Source of the DNA: Paenibacillus tundrae
GTDB taxonomy: Bacteria > Bacillota > Bacilli > Paenibacillales > Paenibacillaceae
DNA length: 64,000 bases
Assembly: GCF_030812775.1 (NCBI RefSeq)
Contig: NZ_JAUSTI010000004.1
Location: 186,001 to 250,000 of the forward strand
Reading direction: 5' to 3'
Positions 24,120 through 33,831 of this stretch are shown here, in pieces. Numbering within the stretch: the stretch's first letter is position 1; each line of letters starts with the position of its first letter. The notes beneath the pieces were generated by a model. That model did not search any database. It was not told the origin of the DNA and worked only from the letters and a program-made list of their open reading frames with translations. Made by a program: the position numbers and the translations under genes.

Positions 24120-25435
24120 TGACAGACTCATCCCTTAATGATCTAAACCGGGAAGAATTGTTCCAGCATATGCGTCAGGAAGTAAGGGCTGGACTAGATC
24201 TCACCTCATCCGCAGGAGACGAGGAGTTATGGCAGGGAATTGAGCGGAAAGTGCTCTCTGATCCGAACCTGCATGACCTGACATCTGGAGAGCGACATAC
24301 GTTGGTACAACGGTTATATGACTCCTTCCGTGGGCTAGATATATTACAGCCGCTTGTGGATCATCCCGATATTACGGAGATTATGATTAATAGCCATAGG
24401 GAGATATTTGTAGAGCAAGCAGGTGAAGTTAGCCGGATTACACTTGAATTCGAATCCAAGGAACGGCTGGAGGATATCATCCAGATGATTGTGTCCGGGG
24501 TAAACCGAATTGTTAACGAGTCTTGTCCTATCGTTGATGCCAGGCTTAAGGATGGTTCACGTGTCAATATCGTATTGCCGCCCATCGCATTGAAAGGGCC
24601 TACGATGACGATTCGTAAATTTCCAAGTGAACCGCTAACGATGTTGGATCTGATTCAGAAGGGCGCCCTACATGAAGAGGCGGCTGAATTATTACAACAG
24701 TTGGTACGTAGTAAACACAATATTTTTATCGGGGGCGGTACGGGTTCAGGGAAAACGACGTTCCTTAATGCATTATCTCAGTTCATTCCGGCTGATGAGC
24801 GGATTATTACGATTGAAGATTCGGCAGAGCTACAGATCGTGACTGTACCTAACCTTGTATCTATGGAGACACGTAATGCCAACACCGAAGGTAAGGGTGA
24901 AATATCGATTCGGGATTTAATCAAGTCTTCCTTGCGGATGAGACCCAATCGTATTGTCATAGGTGAGGTTCGGGGTGCAGAGGCGTTAGATATGTTGCAA
25001 GCCATGAATACAGGACATGATGGTAGCTTGAGCACTGGGCATGCCAACAATATTCGCGATATGATCAGCAGGCTGGAAACCATGGTTCTTAGTGGTGCAG
25101 ATCTTCCGATTGCTGTTGTGCGGCAGCAGATTAGCTCGGCAATTGATATCTTTGTGCATTTGTCCAGACTTCGTGATCGATCACGTAGAGTAACGGAGAT
25201 TAGTGAGGTTATGGGTATAGAGAACGGGGAAGTGTTGCTTAACCCTTTGTTTCGATTCCATGAGCAAGAAGAACGTGAAGGCAAGATCATCGGGGGACTG
25301 ATACAGGTTGGCATGCTGAGTCGAATCGACAAAATTCAGATGGCTGGCTTGGGGGATTGGTTTGAAGAATACATAGAACGAACAAAGGAACATCATTCGC
25401 TGAAGAATGAATTTGCGGATAACAACGTTAATTAG
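24119..25435 (+). CDS. tadA: Tad secretion ATPase TadA/CpaF
   Basis: A protein of 438 residues of the secretion ATPase family that powers assembly of Flp pili. Seen: the N-terminal CpaF region (HPDITEIMINSHREIFVEQAG), arginine finger region (MTIRKFPSEPLT), Walker A GGGTGSGKTTFLNAL, the Asp box IITIEDSAELQ, Walker B RIVIGEVRGAEALDML, and the His box TGHDGSLSTGHANN. All are intact. ATG 24119 overlaps the upstream stop and has GGGAGG close by. It acts at the cytoplasmic face with TadB and TadC. Confidence 0.96.
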   Translation: MTDSSLNDLNREELFQHMRQEVRAGLDLTSSAGDEELWQGIERKVLSDPNLHDLTSGERHTLVQRLYDSFRGLDILQPLVDHPDITEIMINSHREIFVEQAGEVSRITLEFESKERLEDIIQMIVSGVNRIVNESCPIVDARLKDGSRVNIVLPPIALKGPTMTIRKFPSEPLTMLDLIQKGALHEEAAELLQQLVRSKHNIFIGGGTGSGKTTFLNALSQFIPADERIITIEDSAELQIVTVPNLVSMETRNANTEGKGEISIRDLIKSSLRMRPNRIVIGEVRGAEALDMLQAMNTGHDGSLSTGHANNIRDMISRLETMVLSGADLPIAVVRQQISSAIDIFVHLSRLRDRSRRVTEISEVMGIENGEVLLNPLFRFHEQEEREGKIIGGLIQVGMLSRIDKIQMAGLGDWFEEYIERTKEHHSLKNEFADNNVN

Positions 25436-25463
25436 ATATTTTATATTGTTTGGAAGGTGATTA

Positions 25464-26228
25464 GTGTTGGCGGAAGCTAGACAAGCATTGACTGATTACA
25501 CCGTATTCACGCTATCCCGGAGACAGCGAGTTACCTGCATGTTGATCAGTGGATTGTTATTTTTCGGCATCGGGATTCTATTCTATCATCACTGGTTGGC
25601 TGGCATCATCTTGGCTACAGGGTGTATTTGGGTGCCTAAGCATTGGACTAAGGTGTTGTTGGAACGAAGGAGAACGACGCTCAGTCTACATTTCAAACAG
25701 GCATTGTATGCATTGTCTTCTGCGCTGGCTGCCGGAAAATCGGTTGAGAATGGATTTAAGGAATCCGTTGAAGATTTACGTATGTTAAACCCTGAAGCAG
25801 ATACGGATCTTATTCGGGAATTTACGATTCTGCGGACGCGGATGGAGTATGGACAGCCTATTGAAGAAGCGTTGCAGGACTTTTCTGATCGAGCACAGGT
25901 TGAAGACATTACTAATTTTGCCGACGTGTTTATTACGTGCAAACGAACAGGTGGGGATCTAGTCGAAGTTGTCCGGAGAACGTCTTCGGTCATCGGAGAA
26001 AAGCTAGATATTCAGCAGGATATTATGGTCGCTATAGCACAGAAAAAGTTTGAATCCAAGGCAATGTTTGCTGCACCATTTATATTTCTTATTTTTCTTA
26101 ATTTAACTGCAAAGGACTTTATGGAACCTCTATATAGCGGCATGGGATATCTAATCTCCACAGGCGCTTTAGCACTGCTTGCCTGCTGTTATCTATGGAT
26201 TACACGAATTATGGATATCAAAGTATAG
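25464..26228 (+). CDS. tadB: Tad inner-membrane platform protein TadB
   Basis: A protein of 254 residues of the type II secretion F family. It has two membrane helices near the N terminus (LISGLLFFGIGILFYHHWLAGIILATG), a cytoplasmic T2SF domain (ALYALSSALAAGKSVENGFKES...), and two C-terminal helices (AAPFIFLIFLNLTAKDF, LISTGALALLACCYLWI). Together with TadC it forms the platform that couples the ATPase to pilus assembly. The start is GTG 25464 or TTG 25467 behind GGAAGGTGAT. It lies 28 bases after tadA. Confidence 0.92.
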   Translation: MLAEARQALTDYTVFTLSRRQRVTCMLISGLLFFGIGILFYHHWLAGIILATGCIWVPKHWTKVLLERRRTTLSLHFKQALYALSSALAAGKSVENGFKESVEDLRMLNPEADTDLIREFTILRTRMEYGQPIEEALQDFSDRAQVEDITNFADVFITCKRTGGDLVEVVRRTSSVIGEKLDIQQDIMVAIAQKKFESKAMFAAPFIFLIFLNLTAKDFMEPLYSGMGYLISTGALALLACCYLWITRIMDIKV

Positions 26229-26291
26229 GGATTGACACTTTTGATTACGAGGGCTGGCTGAATACGGACTACATGATAAGGAGTTGAAACG

Positions 26292-27161
26292 ATGCTACTT
26301 CCCGCCATATTCGGAGGAATGCTCGGGATTGGATGGCTGATACTGGATCGTACCCAAGGACAGACCTACCGCCATTTACGCAAGCTGGAGATGGAAGGAT
26401 TACGATTCAAGAAACTGCACGCTCCATTCTTGTTTCTATTGGATAAGTTTGAGGTGGGACGTCGATTGCCTGTTGTGATGTTCCGTATGCAACATGCCAT
26501 TCAGAAGATGTATGGCATACAGCACAGTGGAGAGAAAACGTTGCTCTATAGTGCTGAGATGCTGACGTATACATGGCTGATGTTATTGGTGGGGTGTTTG
26601 TTGTCCCTTGTTGGGGATATAGGCATTGGTGGATTGGCAGGCGGTACAGTGCTCGGTGCTCTCCTACCATTTGCGCTATATAAGGATCTCAGCAGTAAGG
26701 TGCAACGCAGAGATCAGGATATTCTGGTGGAATTACCGGAGCTACTTAATCGAATTGTTTTATTGGTTGGTGCTGGAGAGACGGTACAACGTGCCATTAT
26801 GCATTGCGTTGCCAGTCAGGGGGAACGAGATCATCCATTATACAACGAGCTGAGGAAGACAGTCCACGATTTGAATAACGGTTATTCGTTTCAACAGTCG
26901 TTCGAGCAGTTCAGCCGGCGCTGTGGAGTACAGGAAGTAACGATTTTCACAACAACCGTGCTACTTAATTTTCGGCGTGGGGGAGGTGACTTTGTATTGG
27001 CGCTACGGGATCTTTCGCATGTGTTGTGGGAGAAACGTAAGGCTGTTAGTCGGGCGAAGGGAGAGCAGGCTTCTTCCAAACTTGTGTTTCCAATGGTACT
27101 GATATTTTTTACAATCGTTGTGATGATTGGGGCACCTGCTTTTATGATGATGAATATGTAG
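26292..27161 (+). CDS. tadC: Tad inner-membrane platform protein TadC
   Basis: A protein of 289 residues, T2SF domain family. It has a membrane helix at the N terminus (LLPAIFGGMLGIGWLIL), one pair in the middle (TYTWLMLLVGCLLSLVGDIGIGGLAGGTVLGALLPFAL), the T2SF core ELPELLNRIVLLVGAGETVQRAI, and a last helix VFPMVLIFFTIVVMIG. It is the companion of TadB. AAGGAG lies eight bases before ATG 26292. It is separated from the pilin gene by 11 bases. Confidence 0.92.
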   Translation: MLLPAIFGGMLGIGWLILDRTQGQTYRHLRKLEMEGLRFKKLHAPFLFLLDKFEVGRRLPVVMFRMQHAIQKMYGIQHSGEKTLLYSAEMLTYTWLMLLVGCLLSLVGDIGIGGLAGGTVLGALLPFALYKDLSSKVQRRDQDILVELPELLNRIVLLVGAGETVQRAIMHCVASQGERDHPLYNELRKTVHDLNNGYSFQQSFEQFSRRCGVQEVTIFTTTVLLNFRRGGGDFVLALRDLSHVLWEKRKAVSRAKGEQASSKLVFPMVLIFFTIVVMIGAPAFMMMNM

Positions 27162-27172
27162 GAGGAATTAGG

Positions 27173-27364
27173 ATGCTGGAATTATTGAATAACAAGGTAA
27201 ATGGACTTTGGAAGGAAGAGGATGGGCTGGGTACGCTAGAGCTCATCTTGATTATCGGCGTTATTATCATCATTGCTTTGATATTCAAGGATAAAATATC
27301 TGAATTGGTCAAGGACCTTCTTGGCAAGGTGGATACCAAAAGTGATGAATTCTTCCCAGGATAA
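27173..27364 (+). CDS. Flp1-family type IVb pilin
   Basis: A protein of 63 residues with the type IVb prepilin layout: a short charged leader ending EEDG, then the cleaved helix LGTLELILIIGVIIIIALIF with Glu at +5. This is the major pilin expected for the fibre. It is of the Flp1-like form found in Gram-positive Tad loci rather than the classical Flp. The mature product is about 40 residues, very short. AGGAGG precedes the ATG. The 3' end overlaps the next gene in another frame, which points to translational coupling. Confidence 0.9.
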   Translation: MLELLNNKVNGLWKEEDGLGTLELILIIGVIIIIALIFKDKISELVKDLLGKVDTKSDEFFPG

Positions 27365-28022
27365 CCGGAGGAATAAGGAGGAGGGGAGCTTCACGATTGA
27401 AGCCTCCCTAGTCTTCCCAGTTGTGTTGTTTACGCTTGTTATCCTGCTTTTCTTCAGCATGTATATGTATCAAAAAACGTTCTTGAATCAGCATGCATAT
27501 GCTGCATCCGAGCGGGCCGCTTACAGCTGGGATAACAGTCATAAGCAAGCGATGACCGGAGAGTTTGCCACGGGGGAGTACGACAACCTGTACTGGAGAT
27601 TAAAGGATGACCAGTTGCTCGGAGCACTATTTGGCTGGGCAGGAGCTGATAATCAAGTTAAGGTTTCGGTGCCGGCGGGTGAAGGCGGTAGCTTATCTGA
27701 ACAAAAGTTGTCTCAAGCAGTTCAAGGCATGCCTACGGCTATGACTGGAGCGATTGAATACCAGAATACCCTGATCCAGCGTAAGGTAACGACCAAGCTT
27801 GAACAGATGATATCTCTGCCGCTACCTTCCTTCTTATTTGATTCAGGTAACAGTGTGTTTACAACTGCATCATCTGCGGTTGTTGAGCCGGTAGAGTTCA
27901 TTCGAACGGTGGATTTAATTCGTTATTATGGAGCCAAGTTCAAAGGCAAAGGTGGAACCGGAGATAGCAACGCTGCGGAAGCGGGTCAAGTCGTGCAATA
28001 TTTCGGGAACCGTAAAAAGTGA
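27345..28022 (+). CDS. TadE-like pseudopilin
   Basis: A protein of 225 residues. After a hydrophilic leader comes a prepilin-like site, EEG followed by SFTIEASLVFPVVLFTLVILLFF with Glu at +5, as in TadE. The exported remainder (200 residues) has many polar residues. It is probably processed by the locus prepilin peptidase and acts as a minor pilin. ATG 27345 overlaps the pilin gene by 20 bases and has no strong ribosome-binding site; TTG 27321 or GTG 27342 are other in-frame starts. Confidence 0.85.
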   Translation: MNSSQDNRRNKEEGSFTIEASLVFPVVLFTLVILLFFSMYMYQKTFLNQHAYAASERAAYSWDNSHKQAMTGEFATGEYDNLYWRLKDDQLLGALFGWAGADNQVKVSVPAGEGGSLSEQKLSQAVQGMPTAMTGAIEYQNTLIQRKVTTKLEQMISLPLPSFLFDSGNSVFTTASSAVVEPVEFIRTVDLIRYYGAKFKGKGGTGDSNAAEAGQVVQYFGNRKK

Positions 28023-28040
28023 CAGAAGGAGGGGGGAGCG

Positions 28041-30230
28041 CTGTTTAGAAAAAAAGATGGTGAAGCGGGAGCCGTAACCCTTTTTTTAATATTAATTTTG
28101 GCAGGCGTGTATATGTTTGTTGCTGTGTTCATTGATTATGCTCGCATAGCTGCTTTCAAAGTGCAGGCTGAACGTATGACACATGCTGCTCTAAGATCTG
28201 TCATGTCGGCATATGACCCATCACTGCGCGAATATGGATTATTTGCTTATGGAGATAGTAGCAGCGAAGCCATTATGGCTAAGGTGCTGAATGACAGTGT
28301 GAAGCCATCTGCGGTAAAGGATGGTTTTACGATTCTTGATATCCAGTGGGATACAACATCTTTAAGTATGGATCGGCAATTAGGTAAATACGAGATCTTC
28401 AACCGTCAGATTCAAGAGGATATGAAATATCGGGCACCTGTCGATTTTACCCTTGAAGTGGTCAATCGTTTCAAGCCGATGTCAGAAGACTTGAAGGAAG
28501 CAGCACATACAGTGGATTTGCTCAAAAAATTGCAGAAGCTATATGACAAGCGAGAAAAATTGTTGGATGAAGCGATTGAGAATCAGACAGAAGCGGCGGA
28601 AAAGCTGATAAATCTTCCGGATCTGATCATGAAGCCGCCTTCGTCTGCCATATATGATGAGATGCTAAGAGAAGCACCAGAGACTGCTGCTGAAGCTGCA
28701 GCCCGTTACGCTGATTATCTTAATAAAAAGCAAATCGACGAGGGTCTGCCCTTCACCCAGCAAATGTACATAGTAGAACTGGGTCGTTATCGGACAGGGG
28801 TTGGCAAGGTCGCGACAGGTATAAGCATGACTATTCAGCCTGCTTATCAGACGCATCAGACCAAACTGGAGGAAGCACATGCCAAGATCGAAGAGGCTCG
28901 CCAGATTAACGAAGAGATGAAGCGAGTTATAGCTGAGGGAGAGAATCGTTCAGAGAATGCTAGCTACGATAACGTAGGTAATTCATCGCTGCCTGGCGCG
29001 AGCCCTTCATCTGCTGGGCGAGGTGATGAGGCCAGAAGTACGCGTTCCATTGCTTCTGAACTTGTGAGAGCTGATTCTTTATTCGATCAATTGAATGCGC
29101 GAGTTCGTTCACAGACGTCAGATTTCAGTCACGTTCGAGCGGATAGTATGGAACTAAATATGCAGCTTCATAGTGTCACGGCTGTAAACGGTGTGGCAAT
29201 TAAACCCGCAGTTACACAAGCAAGTCGGACTACAGAGCAATATATGGATACCTATATACGTAGCGGATCTTCAAACGTCATCATGCAAAGTAAAAAGCAG
29301 CTTGAAGAGGGTCGAGGCTCGGATGCTCAGCGTAAAGCGAACGACAAAGAATCGAAAGGCAAGCTAAAGGAAGTTAAACGTATGTTGTCACAGATTGAAA
29401 AGGGCAGTTCAGGATCTAAGGAAGCATTCAAGCAATTAGAGACGTACTACAACGCAAATATTTCTTTTAACGAGACGAGTCGGGAAGAGGCTAAAAAAGC
29501 TGAAATTGATGGAGATCCTTACGATTCTGGTGGCAATGCCATGAACGGGATGGACAGTTTGTTTGGTGGGATGTCTGGACTACTGGACAGTCTCGGGGAT
29601 GAGTTATTCCAGAACGAGTATGCGCTGGCCTATTTCAATTCGATGGATTTTGGACAACTGTTTAGTTGGACTGAGGGCAGTGGAGATGCAGGTGATGTCT
29701 TTAAGCTTGAGAATCAAGAGCTGGAGTATATCGTTTACGGTTTCCATAATCCTTCAGGTAACATTGCGGTTGCATATGCTGAGATCTTTGGAATGCGACT
29801 AGCAATTCGTACCGCAGAGGGGTTAGTGAAGAATAGCAAATTAGGTAACCCGCTTCTGGTACTCTCTGCAGCTATTTTATATGGAATTACACATGCGATT
29901 GCAGATATGGTCACTCTTGCGAAAGAGGGCAGCGTTGAATTGTCCGATTATATCAAAGTCAAATTGACATACCGGGATCATCTCAGGCTGTTTTTGCTAA
30001 TGCATAGTAATAATGAACGGAAAATGTCGCGGATGCTTGCACTGATCAGGCTGAATACGGGTGTGAACCCAGATGAGAAGCAGACTTATGCGTCCAGCAC
30101 GATACGAAGCAGCATCAAATTGTGGTTCCTGCCTGGCGTCGCCAAAAGTATAGGTGCAGTATTGGGCAGTGCAGATGAGGTTGAGAATGGGCGGCTTTTC
30201 ATTGATCGGAAGGCGGATTATTCCTACTGA
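28041..30230 (+). CDS. Large TadG/DUF5702-like protein with apparent CTG start
   Basis: A protein of 729 residues. It begins with FRKKDGEAGAVTLFLILILAGVYMFVAVFIDYARIAAF, a membrane anchor in the style of TadG and related Tad proteins, and then a long exported helical region with coiled coils (residues about 130-460), such as EEAHAKIEEARQINEEMKRV. The only start with a ribosome-binding site is CTG 28041, eight bases after AAGGAGG. A TGA closes the frame at 28020, and the first canonical alternative, TTG 28098, would cut the anchor in half. The link with DUF5702-type proteins of Firmicute Tad loci is from memory. Confidence 0.82.
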   Translation: MFRKKDGEAGAVTLFLILILAGVYMFVAVFIDYARIAAFKVQAERMTHAALRSVMSAYDPSLREYGLFAYGDSSSEAIMAKVLNDSVKPSAVKDGFTILDIQWDTTSLSMDRQLGKYEIFNRQIQEDMKYRAPVDFTLEVVNRFKPMSEDLKEAAHTVDLLKKLQKLYDKREKLLDEAIENQTEAAEKLINLPDLIMKPPSSAIYDEMLREAPETAAEAAARYADYLNKKQIDEGLPFTQQMYIVELGRYRTGVGKVATGISMTIQPAYQTHQTKLEEAHAKIEEARQINEEMKRVIAEGENRSENASYDNVGNSSLPGASPSSAGRGDEARSTRSIASELVRADSLFDQLNARVRSQTSDFSHVRADSMELNMQLHSVTAVNGVAIKPAVTQASRTTEQYMDTYIRSGSSNVIMQSKKQLEEGRGSDAQRKANDKESKGKLKEVKRMLSQIEKGSSGSKEAFKQLETYYNANISFNETSREEAKKAEIDGDPYDSGGNAMNGMDSLFGGMSGLLDSLGDELFQNEYALAYFNSMDFGQLFSWTEGSGDAGDVFKLENQELEYIVYGFHNPSGNIAVAYAEIFGMRLAIRTAEGLVKNSKLGNPLLVLSAAILYGITHAIADMVTLAKEGSVELSDYIKVKLTYRDHLRLFLLMHSNNERKMSRMLALIRLNTGVNPDEKQTYASSTIRSSIKLWFLPGVAKSIGAVLGSADEVENGRLFIDRKADYSY

Positions 30231-30259
30231 ATAATGAGGTTCGTTCTGGTGGAGGGAAT

Positions 30260-31249
30260 ATGGATAAGCATGATCAGCAGTATCAACAGCAGGCTCATCA
30301 AGAGAGAATGAGCTTTTCTCTGAAAAAGGAACGAGGCAGCATCGTGCTGGAAGCTTCGTTAGTGTTACCTGTATTTTTGTTCTTTGTCATGTTTCTAATC
30401 TACATTGTGCAAATGACACTGGTATCTACTGGGCTACAAAGTACAGCAGGCGAAGCCGTGAAACAGCTCTCTACCAAGATCTATCCCGTATCCCTTGTAT
30501 TTACCCCTTCTGATTCAGCTGGCAGCGGAAGCAGTGATTCGGGTACTGGTTGGAAAATACCTGAGTTATCCCTCACAGAGTGGGCAGAAGGGTATGCATC
30601 TTCGTTACCTGAGCCCCTTAGTGACTGGGTACGGGCAGCAGCAGCTCGAGGGGAGCAGCCTTTGCAGGAGATCAAAACATCTGTACTAGAAGCTGTGCTA
30701 GACCCAGTTGTAAAGCCGCTACTTAAACCCTTCATGAATACTTCTCTACTGGATTATGAACGAGTACATGTGAATGGGATATCTATCCCTAATCTTAAAA
30801 ACAAGACCAATCCGTATTTCAGACTTGAGCTGAGTTATGATTTGCCTCTCAAGGTACCTTTTCTGGGCAAATCGCTACGAATTCAGGCTTCTGCCGCAGA
30901 ACGATTATGGATTGGAGATACAGGAGAGGGCACTGACGGTAGTGGAGATGGCACAGATTCAACAGGTTCTGTTACGGTGTTGTCCAAGCCTGAGCCTGCA
31001 TACATAGGCAATAATGCCATGATTAAGGTTAAGGTCGAGCCTGGAACCACGGCGAATCTAACGATCTTTTACAAGTCGGGGGAAAGTACAGCCAAGCACA
31101 TTGGTTGGGCAACTGCAGATGAGAACGGCGAGATTCAGTGGGAATGGTTTGTTGGGACACGTACAACGGAAGGCACGTGGACGTTTGTTGTAGAGACAGC
31201 GGATGGTGTTGTGATGGAAACGGTGTTCGATGTTGCTTCAAGAAAGTAG
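30260..31249 (+). CDS. TadE-like pseudopilin with C-terminal Ig-like domain
   Basis: A protein of 329 residues. A leader of 43 residues ends KKERG, followed by SIVLEASLVLPVFLFFVMFLIYIV with Glu at +5: a prepilin-like helix. The middle is S/G-rich. The last 85 residues form a beta-rich domain with AYIGNNAMIKVKVEPGTTANLTIFYKSGES and EGTWTFVVETADGVV, resembling bacterial Ig-like domains. It is possibly the tip or adhesive minor pilin. The frame is preceded by GGAGGG and 30 bases from the previous gene. Confidence 0.85.
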   Translation: MDKHDQQYQQQAHQERMSFSLKKERGSIVLEASLVLPVFLFFVMFLIYIVQMTLVSTGLQSTAGEAVKQLSTKIYPVSLVFTPSDSAGSGSSDSGTGWKIPELSLTEWAEGYASSLPEPLSDWVRAAAARGEQPLQEIKTSVLEAVLDPVVKPLLKPFMNTSLLDYERVHVNGISIPNLKNKTNPYFRLELSYDLPLKVPFLGKSLRIQASAAERLWIGDTGEGTDGSGDGTDSTGSVTVLSKPEPAYIGNNAMIKVKVEPGTTANLTIFYKSGESTAKHIGWATADENGEIQWEWFVGTRTTEGTWTFVVETADGVVMETVFDVASRK

Positions 31250-31313
31250 TAGAAGTGAGTGTTCAAGAAATCGGTTTTCTTCAGTACCACTCTAGAAGGG
31301 AGGAGAGTCAGAA

Positions 31314-31823
31314 GTGACATGGTTCTCTATGATATGTGGTATCTATGTACTCGCCGCCTTTGTTACAGACGTACGTTCAATGAAAATTCCTAATCGGCTG
31401 ACGTTGCCTGTAACAGCAGCAGGGCTCTTAGCGCATACGATCTGGCAGGGATGGGAAGGGTTCATATTTTCAATAACAGGATTTGCGGTTTGTTTCGCAA
31501 TTATGTTTCTAATGTATGCACTTGGAGCTGTTGGTGCGGGAGATGTCAAGTTATTTGGCGGCATTGGAGCATGGACAGGGCTTATGTTTGGCATTCATGT
31601 ATTGGTCTATTCCATTTTGTATGCTGGCGCAATTGGATTGATCATCCTGTTGTTCCGCAGAGATTTTGCCAAACGAATACGTGCCATGGCAAGTGGGCTT
31701 GCAGGCTTCTTCATGCTTGGTTCGCTCCAACTGGTTAGTCAAGATAAGACATTAAAGTTTCCATTTATGCTGGCTGTTTTACCTGGGTTTATCAGTGTCT
31801 ATGTGTACATGAATGCGATGTAA
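31314..31823 (+). CDS. Prepilin peptidase TadV/CpaA
   Basis: A protein of 169 residues with about six membrane helices, of the A24 aspartic protease family. Active-site aspartates are D19 (FVTDVRSMKIPNRLT) and D77 (GAVGAGDVKLFGG, the GxGD motif). It lacks the N-terminal methylase domain of larger prepilin peptidases, as is usual for Tad loci. It should cleave the leaders of the Flp1 pilin and TadE-like proteins. It starts at GTG 31314, with GGGAGGAG upstream. Confidence 0.92.
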   Translation: MTWFSMICGIYVLAAFVTDVRSMKIPNRLTLPVTAAGLLAHTIWQGWEGFIFSITGFAVCFAIMFLMYALGAVGAGDVKLFGGIGAWTGLMFGIHVLVYSILYAGAIGLIILLFRRDFAKRIRAMASGLAGFFMLGSLQLVSQDKTLKFPFMLAVLPGFISVYVYMNAM

Positions 31824-31965
31824 ATGGAGTGTGATTTTCTATTATGAAAATGAATCGAAGAACTGGGATGGGGTATCAGCGATCCAAAGGTTGATTTGTC
31901 ATCAGGAGCGGTCCGTTTAAGTAATTATAATTCAATCTACATAGTATGGGAGAGAGAGGATCGGT

Positions 31966-33831
31966 ATGTATGGATTAACAAGGGATTTTATTCGCAACGG
32001 TGGAGCCTTTATGGTTCTGGAGAAACCGGAAGGCTTGAAGATGGAGAACCTGAGCCGAGTTCAGACGGGCATGCTCACTGCCAATTCGATTCCACGGTTA
32101 CTACCTATCCACATTCGTGAAGTGGACAGCACGGTGACGTTACAGTATGACATCTCAGGCTATAAAATGCTTTCACAGGTGTTGAAGTCGAGCAAGATTG
32201 AGATGGTTGTATTATATGGCTTATTGTATCAGCTTGCGGACACCTTTACCGAATGTCGTCAATATATGTTAGAGTCACGTAAATTGATGCTGCAAGAAGA
32301 ATATATATTCGTAAATGGATCGCTTGACCAGGGTGAGCTTGGTTTAGTCTACGTACCTCTCATGGATACGCCAGAAGTGGATTCTACACCTCTACATTTT
32401 CGTGAACTGGTCATTCGACTAATGGCACATACGAAGGAATTACAAGGACAAGGCATTCAGCGTGTATTGCAGTCATGCGATACGGAACAATGGAATATTC
32501 AGAATTTACGAGAGTTATTGATGGAGCTGTATGCAGATGAACAAAAAGGTTCAAATAACGTTGAGTTTCTATCTTCAGTGTCAACTGGAGACGGCGGGTT
32601 CGCCTTTAAGGACGCACAATTAACAGGTAATCCTGCTTTAGAAGAGGTTCAAATAGGTCAGCCACAATTTAGTAGTCGGGAGTCTTACTCGCCGCAGCAT
32701 GTATCTAATGAATCAGAACCTCAGCTCCATTGGCGTAAACAGTCTAAGACTCCTGAAGAAAAGGAGCTGGACATTGTGAACCGGGCAATGCCTAGCTCTT
32801 CAACTACACGTGCCCAACGAGATGTACCACCTCAGTCTCGAATCGGTAATGAACAATCATTGGGGCGTTCGAATAACGCGTCAGTACAAGGTGTTATGTA
32901 TGATGAACCGTTGGACGATGAAGGCGAGAAGAAAGCAGCTTCTTCCAAAGTAACTTATATCCTGTTGGGCTGTATGGTGGGCATGGCATTGGTATGGAGA
33001 TTCATCTATATGGAGCAGCCAGGTGAGACACAAATGATCCTGTCTGCTGCATTAAGTGCTGTATTGCTTGCCATTGCGGCATGGGCATGGTTGAGTAAAG
33101 GGAAATTTAATACAGCAAAAGGCAACACGAAGCGCAATAAAGCAGATCAGAAACTGAATGCATATCCCTACTCGGATTCAGATTCGAATGCCATGGAGCC
33201 TTTGACCGATAAAAAACCTATCTTTTTTGGGTTAGGCAAGAAACGCCCTAAAGAAGAGGAAGAGATGTTTCAGGAGAACTGGCGTTGGAATGCTCCTGCA
33301 CGGGCAGTCGATCAAGCTTCCACTACACCTGGTTACGTAAGTCAAGGTATGAGCACTCGTTTTCAGGATTTGCATACGGAAACGCATAATAATCTGACTC
33401 CGCAGTCTACACCTATCGCTCCATCAACTTCTGAATTACCACGTTATCATATGGCAACAGAGCTAACGGTTAATTTGCAGAATGTCGGAGGTGGGGAACA
33501 AGCATTAACGGGCACAGCTACGCCTGCATATTATCTGGAACGCCGTTCAGCGACGGGTGAGCGTAATGAACGAATGGATGTAAGCGGAGCTTCGTTTGTA
33601 ATCGGTAGATCAGCAGAGATGGTGCAGTGGGTCGATACAGCAACCGGTGTGTCCCGTGCTCATGTGGAATTGAGCCGGAACAAAACGGGCTATGTGATCA
33701 AGGATTTGGGGTCTGTCAATGGCACGATTCTTCAAGGCAATCCACTTGCCCCGTACAAAGAATATCCGTTGCAGGATGGAGATACATTTACGTTAGCTGA
33801 TTCATCATATACCTATCGATCAGTCGGATAA
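31966..33831 (+). CDS. FHA-domain membrane protein (DUF6382-like N terminus)
   Basis: A protein of 621 residues ending the Tad locus. The N-terminal 200 residues resemble the DUF6382 domain (DFIRNGGAFMVLEKPEG..., YGLLYQLADTFTECRQYML). Two membrane helices follow a Q/S-rich linker at about 330-375. The C-terminal 110 residues form an FHA domain: SFVIGRSAEMVQWVDTATGVSRAHVELSRNKTGYVIKDLGSVNGTILQG, with the GR, SRxH and NG motifs that bind phosphothreonine. The FHA domain suggests control of the pilus by a Ser/Thr kinase (inference). The 3' end overlaps the convergent epimerase gene by 12 bases. Confidence 0.9.
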   Translation: MYGLTRDFIRNGGAFMVLEKPEGLKMENLSRVQTGMLTANSIPRLLPIHIREVDSTVTLQYDISGYKMLSQVLKSSKIEMVVLYGLLYQLADTFTECRQYMLESRKLMLQEEYIFVNGSLDQGELGLVYVPLMDTPEVDSTPLHFRELVIRLMAHTKELQGQGIQRVLQSCDTEQWNIQNLRELLMELYADEQKGSNNVEFLSSVSTGDGGFAFKDAQLTGNPALEEVQIGQPQFSSRESYSPQHVSNESEPQLHWRKQSKTPEEKELDIVNRAMPSSSTTRAQRDVPPQSRIGNEQSLGRSNNASVQGVMYDEPLDDEGEKKAASSKVTYILLGCMVGMALVWRFIYMEQPGETQMILSAALSAVLLAIAAWAWLSKGKFNTAKGNTKRNKADQKLNAYPYSDSDSNAMEPLTDKKPIFFGLGKKRPKEEEEMFQENWRWNAPARAVDQASTTPGYVSQGMSTRFQDLHTETHNNLTPQSTPIAPSTSELPRYHMATELTVNLQNVGGGEQALTGTATPAYYLERRSATGERNERMDVSGASFVIGRSAEMVQWVDTATGVSRAHVELSRNKTGYVIKDLGSVNGTILQGNPLAPYKEYPLQDGDTFTLADSSYTYRSVG

